NCBI GenBank assembly: GCA_024509875.1
Contig: JAMPIV010003461.1
Span: 310,001 to 374,000, forward strand
Reading direction: 5' to 3'
Length of the DNA stretch: 64,000 nucleotides
Source of the DNA: Oreohelix idahoensis
Lineage: Eukaryota; Mollusca; Gastropoda; Stylommatophora; Oreohelicidae
Below the pieces are notes generated by a model that saw nothing but the letters and a program-made list of their open reading frames with translations, made no database searches and was not told where the DNA came from. Each line of letters begins with the position of its first letter. The stretch's first letter is position 1. Shown piece after piece: positions 57,841 through 64,000 of the stretch. A program made the translations under genes and the position numbers.

Positions 57841-58595
57841 GATAAAAAAAAAATGTGGAACATATTTTTTTTTTTTTTTTAAATATCAAAGAGCATGCGA
57901 TAAGCGGCTCAAAACGCACGAATTATGCGCTGATAATTAATTAAATTGCCTAACATGAGGCTAAATATAGAGTGTCTGGTGAGGATATACCTCAACAGAA
58001 AAATAAATATGTCTCAAAAAATATTCACATCGGGGAGGTGTCACCAACACACATCACGTTAGCATGTAAACACAATATACGTATGCAAGTTACTATAATC
58101 ATCATTAAACAGCATACTCTAATATTGTCTTTAAAAATGGATGTACAAATCTGATAGGAAAATTTAAATAGTACATTCTTTGACATGTAATGACATAAGT
58201 ACATAGTAAAGTTAAACTACATGACGATCCAGGACATATGCTCTGGCATTCCGAGGGTAAGTACACAATCTAGAACTCGTCATGCTTGATACTAGTAAGG
58301 TAAGTCCTCAGCTCAACAATGACATTCTGAGAAAGTACAAGCATTATAATGCTAATTAATAACTAATATGCTTCATAAGGTACAATACATTATTAATAAT
58401 TGTGGCTGTTTAGTAAACTAACGGCCCTTATATTAACTACTCAGTCCTCCTCTATCATCTTAAAAAACGAACAGAAGAAGATGACAACAAAGCACGATAG
58501 TGTGTACATATAAAGTGAGTACAGATGTGCTAATCTATTGTAGTAATATAGGTGTGTTATGACTCTGTAATATATAGGAATATAGGACAGAAGTA
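57841..58595 (-). other. 3' untranslated region of the Gypsy element
   Basis: About 750 bp between the pol stop and the polypurine tract. No envelope-like frame is visible. Confidence 0.5.
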
Positions 58596-59776
58596 TTAGT
58601 TAGAGTCATGTGGGCATCTAGACAAAATGTCAGCCATCACATTATCCGCACCACGGATAGCTCGTACCGTGAAGTGAAAAGGTTGAAGAGCTATAGCATA
58701 TCGAGTGGATCTCGAACTCTTCAAATTCTTAGTCTGAATAGCTGTAAGAGCTTTCTGATCAGTCTCTAGAATGAAATGTGCGCCCAGGAGAAATCTTTGT
58801 AGCTTTAGAATTGACCAAACCATCGCTAACAACTCACGGTCTAAAACCGAGTAGTTCCTCTCTGCCGCATTTAGTTTTCTAGAAATGTACATAACAGGAT
58901 GCAGAGTATTTGCATATTCTTGCATCAGTGCTGCTCCAATCCCAGTGGATGAAGCATCACTCCGAAGAACAAAAGTCCTATCAAGAGTAGGTAATCTTAA
59001 GATGGGAGGAGAAGAAAATATATTCTTGATTTGGTCTAATGAAGATTGGCATTCTTCAGACCAACGGACCAGATTAGGCGAACCTTTCTTCAACAATGTT
59101 GAGAGAGGTGCCATGATCGAAGATAAATTTGGAATAAATCTCCCATAAAATTGAATTAAACCTAAGAGACTCCTAACTTGTTTCTTCGTTTTAGGAACAG
59201 AGATGTTCAGTATTTTGGAAGTATTGTGGTCTTCTGTCTTCAAGAGACCATGACCAACACGATGACCCAGGAAAGAGATTTCAAAACCAACAAAAGCTTT
59301 AGAAGGTTTCGCTGTCAAATTATTCTCACGTAGAGTGGACAGTAAGTCATATAACCCTAAATAGTGATCTTCCCAGGTATCACTGAAGAGACAGATGTCA
59401 TCTAAGTATGCGATGACATCCGAACGATGTGACAGAATTCGACGCATCATGCGAACGAAAGTGGCAGGGGCGTTCATGAGACCAAAAGGCATAACATTCC
59501 ATTGAAATAGACCCCTAGGTGTAGAAAAAGCAGTAAGAGGTTTGGCATGCTCTGCTAAAGGCACTTGCCAATAACCTTTAGACAAGTCAAGTTTAGTGAA
59601 GAATCTAGAATTAGAAAGTCTAATCAGTAGATCTTCTAACAAAGGCATCGGTTCAGCATCGAACTTTGTGACCTGATTCAATTTGCGATAATCAACACAA
59701 ATTCGTATGTTCTTATCCTTCTTCCGGACAATAACCATGGAAGAAGAATATGGTGAAGTCGATGGTTCAATTATAT
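58596..59776 (-). pseudogene. Gypsy reverse transcriptase and RNase H
   Basis: The 380-codon frame 59738-58596, preceded by a few in-frame codons to about 59770. RT motifs: RICVDYRKLN (13-21), FTKLDLSKGYWQVPL (47-61), MPFGLMNAPATF (83-94) and the catalytic AYLDD (110-114), then FLGHRVG. RNase H: Asp261 (RSDAS), Glu302 (DRELL), Asp327 (ETDQK) and Asp370 (MADILSR), all four acidic residues present. The frame itself is intact to a stop after HDSN. It is separated from the upstream RT lead-in (60124-59777, ending EKELDEMIQ) by a single-base shift near 59770. No chromodomain or envelope follows. Confidence 0.9.
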
Positions 59777-60184
59777 TTATTGAATCATTTCATCCAATTC
59801 CTTTTCCACTTGCGACTGAAAGTGTATAGGAATAGGATACGGCCTAACCCTAATTGGATTATTGTCGGTAAGAATTATGTCATGTTCTATGACATCTGTG
59901 TGTCCAGGAATGTCAGTGAGAACATCCTGAAATGTTTGTAACATCGACGAGACTTGTCGATGTTCGTCACCAGAAAGATTAGGAGAAACAGAAACGTTTT
60001 TCCAAGATTCCGTGGAATGTAATGGAACCACTGGAAGGGGAAGGTTGACATCAGAGAAGGTAGCTTCCTCATCCTGTATGACAGACAGGGATGAATAATG
60101 ACCGTGAGTGTGCAGGAGCATCATCCGTTGCCTGGAAAATAGGCAGCAAATAGTCCGGACGTTCGTGAAATTCCGAAAGCATGT
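59777..60184 (-). pseudogene. Linker between integrase and RT
   Basis: Frame 60124-59777 holds MLQTFQDVLTDIPGHTDVIE and RVRPYPIPIHFQSQVEKEL, the usual segment before Gypsy RT. Frame 60272-60069 holds the end of the integrase domain (RISDVDYVVDIDGKHKTFHI, then NMLSEF). The two are in different registers, so one shift lies at about 60090-60110. Confidence 0.8.
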
Positions 60185-61303
60185 TTATGTGGAAAGTTTT
60201 ATGCTTTCCATCAATATCGACCACATAGTCAACATCGGAAATCCGAGAGACTTTGCATACGGACCTTTCCATGCAATAAGAAGTCTATTTTCCCTACTGG
60301 GGAGTAGGACGAATGCTTTGTCACCTGGACAAAGTTGTCGTAGACATCTATTCTTGTTAGCAAACTGCCTTGCCTTCTCTTTAGCAATTTCTGATGAAGC
60401 AGTTGCTAGCTTACATGCCTCAATGATCTTTTGTCTAAGAGAGATGACATACTCATATGAGGATTGAGTTTCATCGCTAATATCATCGGCAGTGATGAGA
60501 TCGTGTAATAAAGACATAGGGCCGCGCGGACGCGCGCCAAAGACAAGTTCGAAGGGAGAAAATCCTGTGTGTTCATTAGGGACTTCTCTATAGGCAAAGA
60601 GAGCCGCGGGTAAAACCCTGTCCCAATCTTGAGGATGATCTTCAGTTATCTTACCAAGCAAAGTCTTGAGCGTTCTATTCAGACGCTCAACTAACCCATT
60701 AGACATAGGATGGTAGATACTACTGAGAGATCGTTCAATATGTAAGGTAGACATTACCTGTGACATAGTGTCAGATATGAGTTGAGTGCCATGGTCTGAC
60801 AATATTTCTCTGGGGAACCCCAAGCGAGAAAATATCAACCAAAGAGCATCTGCGATATCTGTAGTAGATATGCTCTTAAGAGGAATAGCCTCTGGCCAAC
60901 GTGTGCACATATCGACACATGTAAGGATAAACTGATGTCCTCTGGCCGACTTGACCTTAAAAGGGCCAATAATATCTATGGCCATTTTCTGAAACGGCCG
61001 AATAGGAATGTCAGCAGCCTGGATAGGCGCAGCATGTCGTGGTCCTCTAGATTTGACCTCCTGACATACCTTGCATGATCGGCAGTAAATACGAATGTCC
61101 TTATTGACAAAAGGCCAAAAGAAAGCCGCAAGGACTCTCGACTTCGTACGGGAAAAAACCCATATGTCCGGCACATTGCGAGTCATGAGCATGTTGTTAA
61201 TATTTGCACTCTCATGCTCTTGGGAACAAGAATTTGCGAATGTGCCGACGTAGTCGAATCTTGTACCATACGTACAAGTACGCCGTTTCTCATTGCAATC
61301 CAA
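60185..61303 (-). pseudogene. Gypsy integrase
   Basis: 372-codon frame. The CC half of the HHCC zinc site is visible (YCRSCKVCQ, 73-81). The catalytic triad is Asp110 (MAIDIIGPF), Asp170 (ILSDHGTQ) and Glu206 (NGLVERLNRT), with 35 residues between the last two, as in Gypsy integrases. C-terminal GDKAFVLLPSRENRLLIAWK (the GPY/F-type region) runs out of frame at about 60265. The HH half (HDSQCAGHMG) is encoded just upstream in another register at about 61190-61170, so two shifts, one in a T run, break the zinc domain. It inserts element cDNA into host DNA when intact. Confidence 0.9.
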
Positions 61304-62523
61304 GATTTTCTATTTGTATCCTGATTCGGATCACCTTTCTTCGCAAGAACGAAGAATTTTTTTAAAGAAGGATCTTCTTCTTGCAATTTTATGAAAGAGT
61401 CACGAGTGATTACTAAGTGACTATCTTGGCTATCAACTTCATTATCACTATTCAGTGAAGTTTCGGGTGTTTGTAGAGCTTGTGCTCTTGTAACTACTGC
61501 ATTTGTAGCTTGCATGTTATTATCTTCCCAAGCAGCAATCTGCTGTGGGGTACACTCCCTAACTCCGTGAATACGACCAATAATAAGGTCCGCAATAGGA
61601 TTAGGTAAGAGACAAGCATGCACATCTCCAGTAAAGAAAGGAGTGGCAATGCGAATTACAGCAGTAGGATATTTTTCTAGAGTGCCGCCAAATGTGACAC
61701 ATTTAATAACCCTTCCTGTAGCACAAGATGGATCTACAAGCGATTGTCTAACACCAATAGTGGTGCATCCGGAATCGAAAAGTAGTGAGACCGGAGTATC
61801 ATTAACAAGACCCTTATGTAGAATTAAAGAACCCCTCCCGTCATGCGCAACAGCAGCAGGAAGAGCGGGAAGTGGGTGACCACAACTCAAAGTAGTTATG
61901 GTACCCGGTTCGAATAAAGTACTGCATTGGGGGGCATTTGTTTGCTCTCTCAAAGTCAAAAGCAGAACCAGTGACAGCGTCAAAGTTTTTACTATCAACA
62001 ACATGATTACAGGCTCCCTCAGTTTCCTGTGTACAGCATTAGCCTGCTGATATCTCTTTTTTTTGTGTTGAGATCTACCCCGACTATTATTACCTCTGAA
62101 GTTATCAGAGTTATTATTATCTCTGCAGTTATTATTGTCTCTATTGTAATTGTTATACTGGTTCGAATTCCAGTTTCCACGATTACTATCATGTTCACAT
62201 TGATGCGAACATCTATTTGTTTGGTTCTGAGGTCTTCGGCAGGAATAACCTCTATTACCATATCCTCTTTTGAAATGCTTATAATTATTAGGGTGATAGT
62301 AACGACCACTATCAGGTTGTCTCCAATTCTTCGAAGAAGAATCACCATGAAATTGGTTTCCATGATTTTGACAGAAATTACCGCTACTCTTTCTATCAAA
62401 ATTTTGTTGGAATCTACGAGCAAAGTTTTGACCATACGGAGCTGCCGAAGCAACTGGTAAACCTTCTTTCACCTTAGAGTTACCCATGGTTATGTGTGTG
62501 GGTGCGCAGTTACGTATTGGCAA
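61183..62523 (-). pseudogene. Nucleocapsid-like and protease frame
   Basis: 446 codons. Residues 20-165 are Asn/Arg/Gly-rich and basic (many N-R-N repeats and a Cys/His-containing RGYSCRRPQNQTNRCSHQCE), probably an RNA-binding nucleocapsid without a standard CCHC knuckle. Residues 173-192 are a hydrophobic stretch. The retropepsin signature follows: VSLLFDSGCTTIG (Asp250) and ADLIIGRIHG (313-320). The C-terminal part leads towards the integrase zinc domain (SQILVPKSMRVQI) and stops at a frameshift at about 61190. The frame overlaps gag by about 34 bases in the -1 register. Its first codon in view is TTG (62521-62523), and an ATG lies 12 codons on. Confidence 0.85.
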
Positions 62524-63557
62524 CAGAAATCTTCCATTTCTTTTATTGTTTTAGGTTTACGTTCATGAAGGAAAGCAAGGAAAGACTCATTGACAGACGA
62601 CATGACTTTGTCTCTAAGTATTAAGTCCATAAGTCCTTCATAAGTTTTTTCCGTCTTAGATAGTTCAACCCATCGTGAGAAAGCAATGCGTATTCTTGCA
62701 ATAAACTCGGAGAATTCAACTCCATTTTCAGGTAACATGTTTTTAAATTGTAGACGATAGCCGTCTTCGTTAAGCTGATGATATTTCTTTAACAAAGCGG
62801 CCCTGACAACCTCATAATTGTTCTTGTCAGGTTCATCCACCATATTTAATATACTTAGAGCTTTACCTGTCAGTATCCCTGATAACTGATAAACATATTT
62901 TGCTTTGTCTATGTTATGAGCTGTACATGCTTGTTCAAATCTGTCCAGATAGAACATTATGTCATCACTGGAAGGACTAAATGTTGGTAACTTAATCTTA
63001 AAAGTATCATTATTAGCCTTACCAGAAGATGAACCCTTGTTTGAATCATTACCATTACTCATGTTCATCAATTTCAATTTTTCCAACTCTAAAGCTAAGA
63101 CCTTTTCTTCATGTTCCATTTTTGCTTTCTCTTTCCTCTCATCTGATTTTCTCTGTAATCTTCTCTCCTCAGCCTGAGCCTCTATTTGAAGTCTTTCAGC
63201 TTCTTTTTCAAGTCTTTTATTTTCAGCCTCTTTTTCAAGTCTTTTATTTTCAGCCTCTTTTTCAAGTCTTTTATTTTCAGCCTCTTTTTCAAGTCTTTTA
63301 TTTTCAGCCTCTAGCTGGAGTTTTCTTTCCTCAGCTTCTGATTCCCTTTTTTGTTTTTCCATTTCCATTTGGAATCTTTTTTCATCCACCTGCATCTGCA
63401 GTTTCTTTTGTTCAGCTTCCATATGCAGGTTCTTTTGTTCAGCTTCCATTGCTTTATCATATCGAGCAGTTGCAAATTCTTCTAACTTATCACCAGTCTT
63501 CCCAAGCAATTTACCCTGCTCAATAAAGTGCTCAAATGTAGACATGTTGTCTAACAT
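62490..63557 (-). CDS. Gypsy gag-like protein
   Basis: Intact 355-codon frame starting ATG at 63557. Residues 36-160 are a long charged coiled coil (Lys/Glu/Gln heptads) containing four tandem copies of RLEKEAENK (about 88-121). Residues 188-350 form a capsid-like retrotransposon gag domain (FYLDRFEQACTAHNIDKAKY, LLKKYHQLNEDGYRLQFKNM, FSEFIARIRIAFSRWVEL). It ends TAHPHT. The nucleocapsid and protease are encoded in the overlapping next frame. Forms virus-like particles in related elements; that role is by family. Confidence 0.8.
   Translation of the reverse strand: MLDNMSTFEHFIEQGKLLGKTGDKLEEFATARYDKAMEAEQKNLHMEAEQKKLQMQVDEKRFQMEMEKQKRESEAEERKLQLEAENKRLEKEAENKRLEKEAENKRLEKEAENKRLEKEAERLQIEAQAEERRLQRKSDERKEKAKMEHEEKVLALELEKLKLMNMSNGNDSNKGSSSGKANNDTFKIKLPTFSPSSDDIMFYLDRFEQACTAHNIDKAKYVYQLSGILTGKALSILNMVDEPDKNNYEVVRAALLKKYHQLNEDGYRLQFKNMLPENGVEFSEFIARIRIAFSRWVELSKTEKTYEGLMDLILRDKVMSSVNESFLAFLHERKPKTIKEMEDFCCQYVTAHPHT
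63195..63305 (-). repeat. 27-bp in-frame repeat within gag
   Basis: Four near-identical copies of ttttattttcagcctctttt then tcaagtc on the plus strand, each coding RLEKEAENK, lengthening the coiled coil by nine residues per copy. Confidence 0.95.
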
Positions 63558-64000
63558 ATGAGTCCAAAACCTGAAATAATTAACTAATTTATTTCAAACC
63601 TAAGTGTAACAAGTCTTAATTAAGCACTTGTATATTCACATCACCTTATATTATCCCAGTCTCTGTGGGAAACAAGTCTCCAATCAAAGAACTTGTATAT
63701 GAAATATCACCAATCAATTCTTGATCATAAGTGCACTTCTCATTCAATAGTGCACAACACTATTCATCATTCATTTATCATCAGTGTAGTAGTAACAGTG
63801 CATTAGCATAGCCCATTAACTAATTACTATAACTGTAAACAATGACTATGTAAACACATGCAGAATGTAAACATTGAAAATGTAAACAATGCAAACAATG
63901 TAAACAATAACAATGTAAACAATAACAAAGATCAGCAACAATACAAAAAACGTTCGCAGAAATCAACTAAAAATAAAGCAGAAATTAATGAAATATCACA
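63558..64000 (-). other. 5' leader of the Gypsy element
   Basis: AT-rich, with a loose (aatgtaaac)n pattern at 63833-63930. No LTR or primer-binding site could be identified before the window ends. Confidence 0.5.

Larger units (their letters stand above)
56900..64000 (-). mobile_element. Gypsy-type LTR retrotransposon, Gmr1 order (runs off right edge)
   Basis: Minus-strand element: leader, gag-like (63557-62490), protease (62523-61183), integrase (61303-60185), RT/RNase H (60124-58596), 3' UTR, polypurine tract and a 3' LTR start at 57823. The enzyme sequences are Gypsy-like, but integrase precedes RT, an order otherwise typical of Copia and known in Gypsy relatives of the Gmr1 group. Pol is broken by several shifts. 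The 5' LTR and primer-binding site are not in view. Confidence 0.9.

Noticed and set aside
58440..58460. Start of the Gypsy 3' LTR at 58443
   Set aside because: Purine-rich and followed by TG, but the site at 57823 has a longer polypurine tract and a TG-starting inverted repeat. Kept only as an alternative.
62019..62460. Two overlapping 143-144-codon Ile/Val-rich frames
   Set aside because: Shadows of the Asn/Arg-rich nucleocapsid frame of the Gypsy element.

Overview
This 64-kb window looks like intergenic, transposon-packed DNA from an invertebrate animal. There are no operons or prokaryotic signals, and I recognise no host gene. Almost everything that can be named is a transposable element or a satellite. 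The mix (RTE/CFDP2-type LINE pieces, a BED-finger hAT, a DD34D mariner, a Gmr1-type Gypsy element, tRNA-derived SINEs) would suit a mollusc or another marine invertebrate. That assignment is inference; the sequence alone does not fix the species.

Layout. 1-3.2 kb: a dispersed repeat (here RE-1), a tRNA-derived SINE and a 1.5-kb minisatellite with a 32-bp unit. 3.2-6.2 kb: a complete hAT element with an 8-bp target duplication. 6.3-15.7 kb: LINE fragments, dispersed repeats and a SINE in otherwise featureless DNA. 15.8-23.8 kb: a three-deep nest. A mariner is split by a 4-bp-TSD LTR element, whose 3' LTR is split in turn by a decayed LINE. 25-29 kb: tandem repeats, a LINE relic and a SINE. 29.4-32.1 kb: a second copy of the same hAT with its own TSD and internal deletions. 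34.7-46.1 kb: many LINE fragments, including two short LINE copies that share one internal-deletion junction, plus RE-1 copies. 46.4-56.5 kb: a SINE with a perfect 15-bp TSD, simple repeats, a degenerate TE-associated cysteine-rich gene and a cluster of hAT-like termini. 57-64 kb: a minus-strand Gypsy-type LTR retrotransposon running off the right edge.

Most notable. (1) The LTR element at 16.1-22.8 kb has LTRs, a 4-bp TSD and a single 485-residue ORF of unknown family (N-terminal Gln-rich segment, two in-frame tandem arrays, Arg/Pro-rich tail), with no protease, reverse transcriptase or integrase. Its LTRs are nearly identical on one side of the nested LINE and very different on the other. 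(2) The Gypsy element has integrase upstream of reverse transcriptase (gag-PR-INT-RT-RH), the order of the Gmr1 group. (3) The two hAT copies share the same nonsense codon and 3' frameshift but sit in different TSDs, so the broken element moved after it was broken. (4) Two LINE-B copies join the 5' leader to the 3' end at the same place, suggesting a short LINE-derived parasite family.

All transposase and reverse transcriptase reading frames carry stops or shifts. The only long intact frames are the 485-aa ORF, the Gypsy gag-like ORF and single-domain pieces. Limits: similarity statements are read by eye, without alignment or database search, and boundaries given as approximate may be off by tens of bases.
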